From JAFDVL01 sp043736395 (GTDB lineage Bacteria > Acidobacteriota > Blastocatellia > RBC074), in the NCBI GenBank assembly GCA_043736395.1, contig JAYTCQ010000370.1, forward strand, positions 1 to 35,456: 35,456 nucleotides of DNA, given 5' to 3'. Positions 23,031 through 30,748 of this stretch are shown here, one piece after another (within the stretch, counting starts at the first letter, position 1; the number at the start of each line of letters is the position of its first letter). The notes under the pieces were generated by a model. That model saw nothing but the letters and a program-made list of their open reading frames with translations, was not told the DNA's origin and did not search any database. Both the position numbers and the translations under genes were made by a program.

Positions 23031-23831
23031 TTATTTCCCCATAAATTTCGGCACCCGCTTCTCATGAAAAGCCGCCGTTCCTTCTTTCACATCATCACAA
23101 TAATTCGACACCAGCGTAGCCATCGCCGCATCTTCGAGCGCATTTTCTAAATCCATTTTTTGCTGCTTGTACATCATTCGTTTGGTCAATCGAATCGCTA
23201 TCGGCGGGCCTGCGGCTAATTTTTCAGCCCACGTATTCGTAGTCGTCATCAGCTCTGCGTCGGGGACAACTTCCGTGACCAAGCCTAATTCTTTGGCTTG
23301 GTGTGCGGGGTAGACTTCGGAAAACAGTGACATCTTCAGCGCATTTTCCAGTCCCATAAATTGCGGGAAAAGATATGCGCCACCTTCATCGGGGATGAGC
23401 GCGAATCTCAAACTGGTGTCGCCGAGTTTGGCGCTTTCGGCGGCGATGCGAAAATCGCAGCAGAGTGCCAGCGTTAAGCCACCCGCTACGGCTGCGCCAT
23501 TTACGGCGGCAATGGTAGGCTTATCAAAGCGGCGCAGCATCGTCACGAGCTGATGCATGTTCTCGCGCATTTCCAGCATAGATTCCATTCGATGTCCGCG
23601 ATAACGCGTCGGGTATTGAAAGTCGGCGCTGATGTCGCCACCACTGCAAAATCCACGTCCTGCGCCGGTCAGAATGACTACGCGGACTTCGTTGTCATCG
23701 CGGGCATCGGCAAAGGCGGAGATCAATTCATGCACCATCACTTCGGAATACGCGTTGCGTTTTTCCGGGCGATTCAGCGTGATCGTAGCGATGTGATTTT
23801 CTTTGGTGTAGATGATTTGTTGGAAATTCAT
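23031..23831 (-). CDS. Enoyl-CoA hydratase/isomerase (crotonase) family, PaaG-like
   Basis: 266 residues. The crotonase fold is clear: ITLNRPEKRNAYSEVM, oxyanion-hole segments GRGFCSGGDISADF and AAVNGAAVAGG, CDFRIAAESAKLGDTSLRF, and the C-terminal GTAAFHEKRVPKFMGK. At the two glutamate positions of classical enoyl-CoA hydratase this protein appears to have serine and lysine. Instead it has an aspartate in ALIPDEGGAYLF, the position used by PaaG-type isomerases and dehalogenases. So an acyl-CoA isomerase or hydrolase is more likely than a hydratase. It forms a same-strand pair with the crotonase at 23939, the gap being occupied by an inverted repeat. Confidence 0.9.
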   Translation of the reverse strand: MNFQQIIYTKENHIATITLNRPEKRNAYSEVMVHELISAFADARDDNEVRVVILTGAGRGFCSGGDISADFQYPTRYRGHRMESMLEMRENMHQLVTMLRRFDKPTIAAVNGAAVAGGLTLALCCDFRIAAESAKLGDTSLRFALIPDEGGAYLFPQFMGLENALKMSLFSEVYPAHQAKELGLVTEVVPDAELMTTTNTWAEKLAAGPPIAIRLTKRMMYKQQKMDLENALEDAAMATLVSNYCDDVKEGTAAFHEKRVPKFMGK

Positions 23832-23854
23832 TTAAGCAACCTCACTAAAAGAAA

Positions 23855-23927
23855 CTAGACAGGATTTACAGGATTAACAAGATGTCAAAAAGAAAACTAT
23901 CCTGTAAATCTTGTTAATCCTGTCTAG
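23855..23927. repeat. Shuffled inverted repeat, family C copy 1
   Basis: Arms at 23855-23883 and 23899-23927. The left arm reads ctagacaggatttacagg then attaacaagat; the reverse complement of the right arm has the same two 12-base blocks in swapped order. The blocks acaggattaac and aagatttacagg belong to a simple iterated AGGATTTACA-type motif seen again at 32490-32573. It lies between two crotonase genes on the same strand. Confidence 0.8.
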
Positions 23928-23938
23928 CAATTTGTATT

Positions 23939-24733
23939 CTATCTCCCCGTAAAATTCGGCTGTCGTTTTTCCAGAAAAGCCTGCACGCCTTCTTTGTGAT
24001 CTTCGGTCTGCCCGCAGCGCAAATGCGTCTCGGCTTCGCGGTCAAGCACCGTACGAAAATCTGCGGTTTGCGCGAAATTTATATTGGCTTTCATATAGCG
24101 ATAGCTCGTCAGCGGGCCGTGCGCGATGCGTCCTGCGATTTCATTGACGTGGGTAGTCAATTCGTCGTGAACGACTACACGATTGAGGAGGCCGAGCCGC
24201 AGCGCTTCGTGAGCGTCAATGATGTCGGCGAGGAAAAACATTTCTTTGGCTTTCGCTGCGCCGACGTATCGCGCCAGCGTCCACGAGGTGCCGAAGTCTC
24301 CGCCAAAACCGATCTTCGCGTACGCCGTACCAAATTTTGCCTGCGCCGATGCAATGCGCAAATCACACGACAAACAAATCCCTAAACCTGCTCCCATCGC
24401 AAATCCGTTCACGGCGGCGATAGTGATTTTGGGGCTGTTGTAAAGCAGCCATGACAATTCCTGCGCCTGCCGCAAGCCATCAATTTGTTGTTCCAAGGGT
24501 TCAGGTTCGACATTCGCTTTTGCCATGTTTCCGACATCTCCGCCAGCACAAAAAGCGCGACCGGAGCCGGTGATAACAATGGCTCCGATGTCAGGGTCGC
24601 GGCTCCAGAGCTTGACGAGATCAGTCGCCTGCCCAATTAATTCGCGGCTCAGCGCGTTCAATTTGTCAGGACGATTGAGAGTCATCGTAGCGACTTTGTT
24701 TTCGATGTGAGTGAGTACGACCTGATCGGACAT
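23939..24733 (-). CDS. Enoyl-CoA hydratase/isomerase (crotonase) family
   Basis: 264 residues: MTLNRPDKLNALSRELI, then oxyanion-hole segments GRAFCAGGDVGNMA and AAVNGFAMGAGLG, SCDLRIASAQAKFGTAYAKIG and the C-terminal EGVQAFLEKRQPNFTGR. A catalytic-site aspartate lies in GFGGDFGTSW and a glutamate in AAKAKEMFFLA aligns with the second glutamate of classical hydratases. The first glutamate is missing (tyrosine). It is likely to isomerise or hydrate an acyl-CoA in fatty-acid or aromatic degradation. The two crotonases are not close duplicates of each other. Upstream is a 290-bp repeat-rich stretch with no gene. Confidence 0.9.
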   Translation of the reverse strand: MSDQVVLTHIENKVATMTLNRPDKLNALSRELIGQATDLVKLWSRDPDIGAIVITGSGRAFCAGGDVGNMAKANVEPEPLEQQIDGLRQAQELSWLLYNSPKITIAAVNGFAMGAGLGICLSCDLRIASAQAKFGTAYAKIGFGGDFGTSWTLARYVGAAKAKEMFFLADIIDAHEALRLGLLNRVVVHDELTTHVNEIAGRIAHGPLTSYRYMKANINFAQTADFRTVLDREAETHLRCGQTEDHKEGVQAFLEKRQPNFTGR

Positions 24734-25023
24734 GATTTTTTCCTCGTGGTAGGGGGCAAGCTATCTTCGCCCTTCGTTTTTTTGGTGAAAGTTTTTGTCA
24801 GTACGTCCCGTAAAATAACGGAGCAAGCGAGCGGATGCAAATAATGCAGCGTAAAGACTGGAGCGCGAGCACGTGCAACGCCGCTCGCGTGACGTGGCGA
24901 GAGGATCATTTATTCTTCAGCAAATTTCCTCGCCACTACGTTTGCATCGCTGCACTCGCAAACGGCCAGCAGGATGCTGGCGCTCCCAGTAAGCAAGCGA
25001 GACGCTCGCGCTCCTGTCTTCAT
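24734..25023. repeat. Repeat-rich intergenic region with paired REP-like hairpins (family G)
   Basis: No credible gene. At 24963-25017 two similar units follow each other: ccagcaggatgctgg-cgctccc and gcgagacgctcgc-gctcctg, each a small stem-loop with a GCGCTCC-type tail. The region 24824-24960 holds degenerate inverted pieces: gcgagcggatgcaaat against tttgcatcgctgcactcgc, and cgtggcgagagg against cctcgccactacg. It looks like nested or decayed palindromic elements rather than coding DNA. Confidence 0.65.
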
Positions 25024-25290
25024 TTATTCGGATTGCGTGTATTTTCCAAACAAGGAATTTCGACAGACTTTCACTGTGCCATCGCGCCCCTCCAGAAAAT
25101 GGATTTCACCACTTTCGATCCAACGATAAATCACGCGGGATGGAATATTAATAAGCGTTGCGGCGAGTTCCGGGCTGAGCCATTCGACCGGGCTGAGGCA
25201 AATTTTGCACAAGGCTTTGATTGATCCTGGAGCAGGCGTCATCACTACAATACGTTCAGTTTCAATAAAAATTTCAGTTCTCTTGCCCAT
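25024..25290 (-). CDS. Small excisionase/MerR-like helix-turn-helix protein
   Basis: 88 residues. The N-terminus (KRTEIFIETERIVVM) is a strand pair, followed by a possible metal pair CKIC. Next is SPELAATLINIPSRVIYRWIESG, which reads as a helix-turn-helix of the excisionase/MerR type, then a wing-like IHFLEGRDGTVKVCRNSL. I remember short proteins of this layout as common in Acidobacteriota, without known function. It may bind DNA as a small regulator. The upstream gene on the same strand is the small secreted protein at 25483, separated by an inverted repeat. Confidence 0.75.
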   Translation of the reverse strand: MGKRTEIFIETERIVVMTPAPGSIKALCKICLSPVEWLSPELAATLINIPSRVIYRWIESGEIHFLEGRDGTVKVCRNSLFGKYTQSE

Positions 25291-25364
25291 AAAAATATTG
25301 GGGGTTCAGCGGGGCAGCTTTGATTATTTTTTTACACGTAAGGCTTAAGTCAAAACAAAGCCAC

Positions 25365-25456
25365 TATCCACGAAGAACACGAAGGTCACGAAGAAGAGAG
25401 AAACCCCTCAACAAGCAGTCTATTCATCTCTCTTTCCTTCGTGTTCTTCGTGGATA
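25365..25456. repeat. Inverted repeat, family B copy 2
   Basis: Arms at 25365-25385 and 25436-25456 are perfect 21-base reverse complements (tatccacgaagaacacgaagg). This is the same family as 17257-17381, with one base changed in both arms, so compensating change has kept the pairing. It sits between two minus-strand genes. Confidence 0.85.
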
Positions 25457-25482
25457 AGGTATTTCATTTTTGATCCCTAGTT

Positions 25483-25971
25483 TCACAATTTTTTAGTCGC
25501 ACCAGTAATAGTTACACCCGAGTCAGTTCCAGTGAAAAATGTTTCGTTGCCTTCGTTCACAATTACAAAACTTCCGTTGGAGCTGATGCCCAGCACAGGC
25601 AAATGCAATGTCACAACTCCAGTGCAATCGTCATTCACGATGTAGGTTCCTACGAATCCGCCTCTGAATGATTTGCCGCCTAAATTGACATTGTACGTTG
25701 CGTGCAAATTGCCGTGAGCATCAAACGTAATTGGCCCGGCAGCCGCGATCTCCGCACCCATGACGGTTCCGCTGTAGGAATACCCGTGCGTCCCCTTCAT
25801 CGTGCGTGGTGAACAACGATTTTGCCGTTCTCGCTCCCGCTCGTTTGATGAAAATTGTTCGGTGCTTTGCGCCTGAACATTTTGGACAAATCCGTTAGTG
25901 TGACGACTCGTCAGCCACAAAGCGAAAAATCCGATCAGGGTGATGATGGTAATAACAAGTGAACGTTTCAT
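25483..25971 (-). CDS. Small secreted beta-rich protein of unknown function
   Basis: 162 residues. The signal peptide (LVITIITLIGFFALWLTS) is followed by a low-complexity charged stretch (SSNERERERQNRC). The mature domain has a regular beta pattern: GTHGYSYSGTVMG, AAAGPITFDAHGNLHATYNV, FRGGFVGTYIVNDDCTGVVT and ETFFTGTDSGVTITG. A cysteine pair (CSPRT and DDCTG) may form a disulfide. I recall similar GTYGYSYSG..GPITFD..G proteins from Acidobacteriota and other soil bacteria, function unknown. The ATG is followed upstream by a hairpin at 26015-26041 in the leader. Confidence 0.75.
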   Translation of the reverse strand: MKRSLVITIITLIGFFALWLTSRHTNGFVQNVQAQSTEQFSSNERERERQNRCSPRTMKGTHGYSYSGTVMGAEIAAAGPITFDAHGNLHATYNVNLGGKSFRGGFVGTYIVNDDCTGVVTLHLPVLGISSNGSFVIVNEGNETFFTGTDSGVTITGATKKL

Positions 25972-26284
25972 ATAGTTTCTCCTGCGTAGTCATGGTTAGA
26001 AATTCTTTTTCAAAGCTCCCCGCCTGTCCTAGGAGGGGAGCCTCGTGTGATAATTTTTTTCTTGCTTCTAAACTTACGTGAGGATACGGCGGAAGCTAAT
26101 GAAAAATCTTTTGGGATGTTTGAGATTTTTCTGAGATTTTTCTCTGCAAATCTTCAAGAAAATTTTTCACTGAATTGCCAACTCGAAAACTCAGGTTATG
26201 ACGCTTAAAAAATACTGCTGATTGACGTTTTCCTATGACTCAATGCTATTATTTACAACATCACATTATTCACGGAGGACTCGC
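25972..26284. other. Divergent non-coding region with a GC-rich hairpin
   Basis: 313 bp between the divergent secreted-protein gene and the Tat-exported oxidoreductase gene. It holds one clear stem-loop: gctcccc at 26015-26021 pairs with ggggagc at 26035-26041. An AT-rich stretch follows (26045-26240) in which promoters for both genes should lie. The plus-strand gene has a good GGAGG before its ATG. No other structure is seen. Confidence 0.6.
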
Positions 26285-27703
26285 ATGAAAAACGCAGATA
26301 AGAATTCAAGACGCAGCTTTTTGAAAAAGGCTACGGCGGCTACTTCAGCCGCGATTATTACCAGCAAAACCCGCGCTGAAGCCAAACCGATTGACATCAC
26401 ACCAGTCGCAGAACCCGTCAAACAGGTGACGCCGAATGATCGCATTCGCATTGCCTTGATTGGCGCAGGTGGCCAAGGCACAGGCGATACGGCAGCGGCT
26501 TTAAAAGTGCCTGGCGTAGAGCTGGTCGCAGTCGCAGACATTTACGACGGTCGTCACACAGCGGCGAAAGAACGATTCGGCAATCACCTTTTCACGACGC
26601 GCGATCACCGCGAAGTTTTAGCGCGCAAAGATATTGACGCCGTCATCATCGCTACGCCGGATCACTGGCACGCGCCAATCGCGATGGAAGCGATGAAGGC
26701 GGGCAAAGATGTGTACTGCGAAAAACCGATGGTGCAACAATTGTGGGAAGGCTCCGACGTGATTAAGGCCTATAAAGAATCAGGTCGAATTATGCAGGTC
26801 GGCAGCCAGTACAGCTCCGGCATCATTTATCACAAAGCCAAAGAGCTGATTGAACAAGGCGTCATTGGAAAATTGAATTTAGTGGAATCCGCGATCATTC
26901 GTCGCAGCGCAGAATCCGCGTGGCAATACACGATTCCAACTGATGCGTCGCCCACGACGATTGACTGGGATCGCTTCATCGGACGCGCTCCGAAACATCC
27001 ATTCGCACCGATTCGGCTTTTCCGTTGGCGCAATTATCGCGATTACGGCACCGGCATCGGCGGAGATCTATTCGTCCATTTGTTTACAGGAACACATTTG
27101 ATTACGGGCGCAGTCGGCCCCTCAAAAGTTTTCTCAACGGGTGGAATTCGATACTGGAACGATGGACGCGATGTGCCCGATCAATTGCTGGGATTATTTG
27201 ATTATGAAGCCTCAGATAAACATCCGGCGTTCACAGTGAATTTCAAAGTGAACTTCGCCGACGGCAGCGTCAACGGCTACGGCCCGACGACATTTAGATT
27301 TGTGGGTGATGGCGGCGTAATTGATTTGGCTGACGGAGTCAAAGTCATGCAACGCGACCAATCCAGTAACAATACAACCTTCCCGAACGGAGCCTTTCCG
27401 AAAGCGATGTTGGAAGAAATGCGCAAGGAATATCTGGCAAAAAATCCCAGGAACACCAACCCGCTACGCGAAGCTCCGGCAGACAAACATTTCGTGACAG
27501 CCAACAGTTACGACATGCATCAGGAGCATCTGAATAATTTCTTCGCAGGCGTCCGCGCACGTAAGCCGGTTTTCCAAGACCCGATATTTGGATTCAGAGC
27601 AGCCGCTCCGGCACTGCTCAGCAATGTCAGCTATTTTGAAAAACGCATTGCGGAATGGGATCCGGTAAATTTGGTGGAGAAAGGGAAAGTGGCGAAGAAG
27701 TAA
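26285..27703 (+). CDS. Tat-exported Gfo/Idh/MocA family oxidoreductase
   Basis: 472 residues from ATG 26285, chosen because GGAGG lies about 8 nt upstream and the twin-arginine signal then sits at the N-terminus (NSRRSFLKKATAATSAA). The frame is open back to 26222 without support. The Rossmann domain starts with IRIALIGAGGQGTGDTAAAL and the catalytic lysine motif is CEKPMV. The C-terminal domain contains GIGGDLFVHLFTGTHLITG. Members of this exported subgroup in Bacteroidota, Planctomycetota and Acidobacteriota act on sugars in the periplasm and carry a tightly bound NAD(P) acquired before export. Substrate unknown. It is a third Gfo/Idh/MocA gene in the window but not close to the pair at 4216-6500. 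Confidence 0.92.
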   Translation: MKNADKNSRRSFLKKATAATSAAIITSKTRAEAKPIDITPVAEPVKQVTPNDRIRIALIGAGGQGTGDTAAALKVPGVELVAVADIYDGRHTAAKERFGNHLFTTRDHREVLARKDIDAVIIATPDHWHAPIAMEAMKAGKDVYCEKPMVQQLWEGSDVIKAYKESGRIMQVGSQYSSGIIYHKAKELIEQGVIGKLNLVESAIIRRSAESAWQYTIPTDASPTTIDWDRFIGRAPKHPFAPIRLFRWRNYRDYGTGIGGDLFVHLFTGTHLITGAVGPSKVFSTGGIRYWNDGRDVPDQLLGLFDYEASDKHPAFTVNFKVNFADGSVNGYGPTTFRFVGDGGVIDLADGVKVMQRDQSSNNTTFPNGAFPKAMLEEMRKEYLAKNPRNTNPLREAPADKHFVTANSYDMHQEHLNNFFAGVRARKPVFQDPIFGFRAAAPALLSNVSYFEKRIAEWDPVNLVEKGKVAKK

Positions 27704-27707
27704 TTAC

Positions 27708-27740
27708 AAGAGGAAACTACCATCAGGTGGTTTCCTCTTT
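27708..27740 (+). terminator. Rho-independent-type terminator after the oxidoreductase gene
   Basis: A 14-bp stem (aagaggaaactacc, 27708-27721, against ggtggtttcctctt, 27726-27739, one G-U pair) with a 4-base loop begins 5 nt after the stop codon. It is followed by only a short T/A run, so termination may be partial. Confidence 0.7.
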
Positions 27741-27753
27741 AACCTCAAAGCTT

Positions 27754-28458
27754 ATGGTCAGAGTAACTTTTGAAATGAATAATGACGATTCTTGGGCAAT
27801 TAAGACTTCAAATCTTAAGAAGCTACGACTCGAAATTGGAGAAGATATTTTTGATTATTTTTGTTGCTGTTTTTTGCATTCTGATCGAATTACAAGTTTG
27901 ATTAATTTTCTAAAGCTCTCTCAAGAGCAAATTGAGAATGCGCCAATCGCCGCCCAAAGAGATCGTTGGACAATTTTCTATTTTTTAATTGGCGAGATGA
28001 AAGAACTTGAGCGTGATCTCGGCAGATTGAGGGGGGAGCTAAGTAAGAATGGTATCTGGAATAAAATATCCTGGGAACAAAATTTAAAGAAATGGGAAGG
28101 CTGGGGGCAGCGCCCTGAAATCTCTCAGCTAAGAAATCAAAGTTCGTTCCACGTAAATAAAATCAGGATAAAAGATGGGATAAGTTCAATTCGCGGAAAA
28201 GAGGTCACTATAGTGCACGGGAAAGGTGGCTTCAATAACAATTTAATTTTCGAGGTAGCCCAAGATGCGCTTATTAGAGGATTGCAAATTAAGAATGAAC
28301 CAAATGATCACAAACGCATTACTCCCGCCGATATACTTAAAGAGTTATACGACGAAGATAGAAAACTATTCAAAATATCGAATGGTATTCAGAGTGAGTT
28401 TTTGCGTGTTTTAAAAGCACGAGGACTAGAACCGATCAAAATTCGGATAAAAAAATAA
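27754..28458 (+). CDS. Uncharacterised AT-rich protein
   Basis: 234 residues from ATG 27754, which follows the terminator hairpin; the frame is open further back but would overlap the previous gene, and ATG 27775 is an alternative. No signal peptide or membrane helix is convincing. Features seen: a CCCF cysteine cluster near residue 40, a helical charged middle (ERDLGRLRGELSKNGIW), then HVNKIRIKDGISSIRGKEV and a lysine-rich tail (GLEPIKIRIKK). I do not recognise the family. Base composition is more AT-rich than the genes on either side, and it stands alone between a terminator and a long non-coding stretch, which suggests separate acquisition. Confidence 0.6.
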   Translation: MVRVTFEMNNDDSWAIKTSNLKKLRLEIGEDIFDYFCCCFLHSDRITSLINFLKLSQEQIENAPIAAQRDRWTIFYFLIGEMKELERDLGRLRGELSKNGIWNKISWEQNLKKWEGWGQRPEISQLRNQSSFHVNKIRIKDGISSIRGKEVTIVHGKGGFNNNLIFEVAQDALIRGLQIKNEPNDHKRITPADILKELYDEDRKLFKISNGIQSEFLRVLKARGLEPIKIRIKK

Positions 28459-28849
28459 AGAATTAATTTTGACACGCAAATTTTGCTCGTCTCTTTCAAT
28501 GACCTTTATAAAATTTTTATTATCATTTTCTCATCTCACTCATCTTACTATGAAAAATATCAGCATTCGATAAATACCTGAAGAAGTTGAGAATTGTCCG
28601 ATTCGCACTTCCTACTCGAATCATCATTGAATTTTCGTAGCCGTCCGCTGTATTCTTCCTCCGCTAGGAATTCGTTTGCGCTCGTTATGCGGCTTAAGAT
28701 GTTCAGCAACAGAATTACTGCAACGCGGTACTTATCTATTTTTCAAATAACATTGCCATTCCGATTTTGGAAACACGAATGAACTTGGCTGCGTACAATT
28801 TAGCGGCTCAGCAAAAATCTTTGCTGAGTGATTGACTGGAGAAAAACTT
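28459..28849 (+). other. Non-coding leader region upstream of the OmpA/ABC gene block
   Basis: 391 bp without a credible gene; short open frames here have no coding features. A stem-loop CTCAGCAAA-aatc-TTTGCTGAG sits at 28807-28828, just before the GGAGA ribosome-binding site at 28837-28841. The region should carry the promoter of the six-gene block starting at 28850, but I could not pick out a convincing -35/-10 pair. Confidence 0.55.
28807..28828 (+). promoter_or_regulatory. Leader hairpin upstream of the SBP-OmpA gene
   Basis: A perfect 9-bp stem with a 4-base loop ends about 9 bases before the Shine-Dalgarno GGAGA of the gene at 28850. No U-tract follows, so it is unlikely to be a terminator; it could influence mRNA stability or translation of the operon's first gene. 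Confidence 0.5.
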
Positions 28850-30640
28850 ATGAAAATCGGTCGTGTAGAAATTCGCCCCGGCGGCGTCATCTTAATTTTA
28901 TTAGTCATGGCGGGACTCGTCTTTGCCGGATTAAAACAGCTCGGAATTTTTGATTCGCTGACGGCCAAGCTCAATCCTGACGCGGGTAGCAAAGGCTCCA
29001 TCGTCCTCGAAGGTCGCGAAAAACTCGAAAATATTTCGGTGACAAATTTGCCTGCATCCGCTGTGAATGCTCCGGCGAAAACTTCGGATAATCCTGAAGT
29101 CGTCATTGGACTTTGGACGTGGCAAACGGAATCGGGAATCATTGACGCGGTGGGAGGCCCCGGAAAATCCGGCGATTATCCGAGCGCGTGTTTATGCCAA
29201 GCCGGAATTACCAATACAAAAATTGTTATCGAAAACGATACGTCAAAACAGGTCGAAGCCCTGTCAACAGGGGCGATGCATCTGGTTACGACTACCGGAG
29301 ATCAAGCTGCGGTGGACATTGCCGGAGCCAATAAATTGCTGCGCGGCAACAAGGCCAAAGTCGTCTGGTCGAGCGGATATTCATTCGGCGAAGATTGTTT
29401 GATGGGGCCGGAATCCTGGAAGCGCGATCCGCAACTGGCGCGTGGTTCCGTCGTCGTGACTGCTGTGCCGTACTGCGATTGGAATGTCACTGTTAACTGG
29501 GCGGCGGATAATCAAATCCCTGTCAATCCTGATGAGCAGGTTTACGATCCTGAAGCGATCAATTTTGTGAACGCGACTGACCACATCGAAGCCGCGCAAA
29601 AATTTGCGACGAATGCCAAAGTCTCGCTCCGCAATCGCGCTTCGGGCAAGAACGATGAACATCAAATTGATGCCGTCGCGACGTGGACGCCGGGCGATGT
29701 CATGGCGGTCAAAGCTCGCTCTTCGGTGAACTATAAAAACAAATCTGAAAAAGTGCAGAAGATCGTTTCGACCAAAGAATACAGCTACATGATGCCGCAC
29801 ATTTTATTCGGCAACGAAGATTGGCTGAATAAACATCGCGATTACGTGAAGACGTTATTACGCTGCGTCGCACGATCCAATGAGAAGATTCAGAGCGATC
29901 CGAACTATTTTGCGAATCGCGTTTCAGCCCTGAATTCATTGGTCTTTAATATGGACGGGATGGGGCCATCTTTTTGGAATACTTATTTCAAAGGGCAAGT
30001 TGAAAACGGAGTCCCGCTCGGCGGTTCGCGTGTAAATAACATTGCTGAAGTCCGCCATTTGTTCGGACTTGATGGAAAAGAGCCTTTGGAACGTACCATC
30101 TTCGGCATTACGTACACTGATCACGGCAAACGCTTACAGAAAATTTTGCCGGATCGCCTGCCGACAATCACTCCGGTCAGCCAAGTCGTTGATCTCAGTT
30201 TCATCAAAGAAATCACTGACGAAAAAACAGGTGGTCAGGTTTATCAGGCGGCGTTTGAAGGCGGCCAAAATCAAGGCACCGTCGTGAAGGCGAATTATCA
30301 AATTTCCTTCGACAGCGGATCAGCCAAAATTAAGCCGTCGGAAATGGCTACGCTGCAAGAAATTCGAAGTCTCTTGATTCGTGCGAACGATACAAAAGTC
30401 GTCGTCGAAGGTCACACAGATAATGTGGGCGATGACGGTACGAATTTGCGGCTTTCAAAAGAACGCGCGCAGCAAGTTTGGCAATGGCTGAAAGCTTCTG
30501 ATCCATCGCAGATCAACATCAATGAAAAGCGATTGGAAAATGTCGAAGGTTACGGTTCTTATCGCCCGCTTCCAGGTAATGGAAATAAGGATGACAAAGA
30601 AAAAGCGGCGAATCGCCGTGTCGTAATTGTTCTGCGTTAG
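28850..30640 (+). CDS. Membrane-anchored solute-binding protein fused to OmpA-like peptidoglycan-binding domain
   Basis: 596 residues from ATG 28850, with GGAGA 8 nt upstream. One N-terminal membrane helix (about 12-33, GGVILILLVMAGLVFAGL) without a clear cleavage site, so the protein is probably anchored in the inner membrane. Residues about 65-400 resemble an ABC-type NMT1/taurine or phosphate-type periplasmic binding protein (VVIGLWTWQTESG; TSKQVEALSTGAMHLVTTTGD). Residues about 480-596 are an OmpA domain: ISFDSGSAKIKPSEMATL, VEGHTDNVGDDGTNLRLSKE, RAQQVWQWL and NRRVVIVL, with the peptidoglycan-contacting D and R. The ABC permease and ATPase follow on the same strand. The protein would link the inner membrane and cell wall to a transporter. 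Confidence 0.88.
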   Translation: MKIGRVEIRPGGVILILLVMAGLVFAGLKQLGIFDSLTAKLNPDAGSKGSIVLEGREKLENISVTNLPASAVNAPAKTSDNPEVVIGLWTWQTESGIIDAVGGPGKSGDYPSACLCQAGITNTKIVIENDTSKQVEALSTGAMHLVTTTGDQAAVDIAGANKLLRGNKAKVVWSSGYSFGEDCLMGPESWKRDPQLARGSVVVTAVPYCDWNVTVNWAADNQIPVNPDEQVYDPEAINFVNATDHIEAAQKFATNAKVSLRNRASGKNDEHQIDAVATWTPGDVMAVKARSSVNYKNKSEKVQKIVSTKEYSYMMPHILFGNEDWLNKHRDYVKTLLRCVARSNEKIQSDPNYFANRVSALNSLVFNMDGMGPSFWNTYFKGQVENGVPLGGSRVNNIAEVRHLFGLDGKEPLERTIFGITYTDHGKRLQKILPDRLPTITPVSQVVDLSFIKEITDEKTGGQVYQAAFEGGQNQGTVVKANYQISFDSGSAKIKPSEMATLQEIRSLLIRANDTKVVVEGHTDNVGDDGTNLRLSKERAQQVWQWLKASDPSQININEKRLENVEGYGSYRPLPGNGNKDDKEKAANRRVVIVLR

Positions 30641-30646
30641 GAATTT

Positions 30647-30733
30647 AACGCAAGGGGGCAAAGGGTCAAGGAGGCAAAGAAAATCTATGATTTATTTTTA
30701 CTTTGCCCCTTTGTTCCCTTGTCCCTTTGCGTT
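30647..30733. repeat. Imperfect inverted repeat, family D
   Basis: Arms at 30647-30679 and 30701-30733 pair at about 26 of 33 positions. The motif is aacgcaaagggacaagg, then gaacaaaggggcaaag. A 21-base AT-rich spacer separates the arms. It fills most of the gap between the SBP-OmpA stop (30640) and the permease start (30749). Confidence 0.8.
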
Positions 30734-30748
30734 GAGAATTTTTTAATT

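Noticed and set aside
24835..25224. 129-residue plus-strand frame across the repeat region
   Set aside because: It runs through palindromic repeats and antisense to the excisionase-like gene; composition is not protein-like.
28594..28782. 62-residue frame upstream of the SBP-OmpA gene
   Set aside because: No ribosome-binding site or domain, low-complexity serine-rich product; treated as non-coding.
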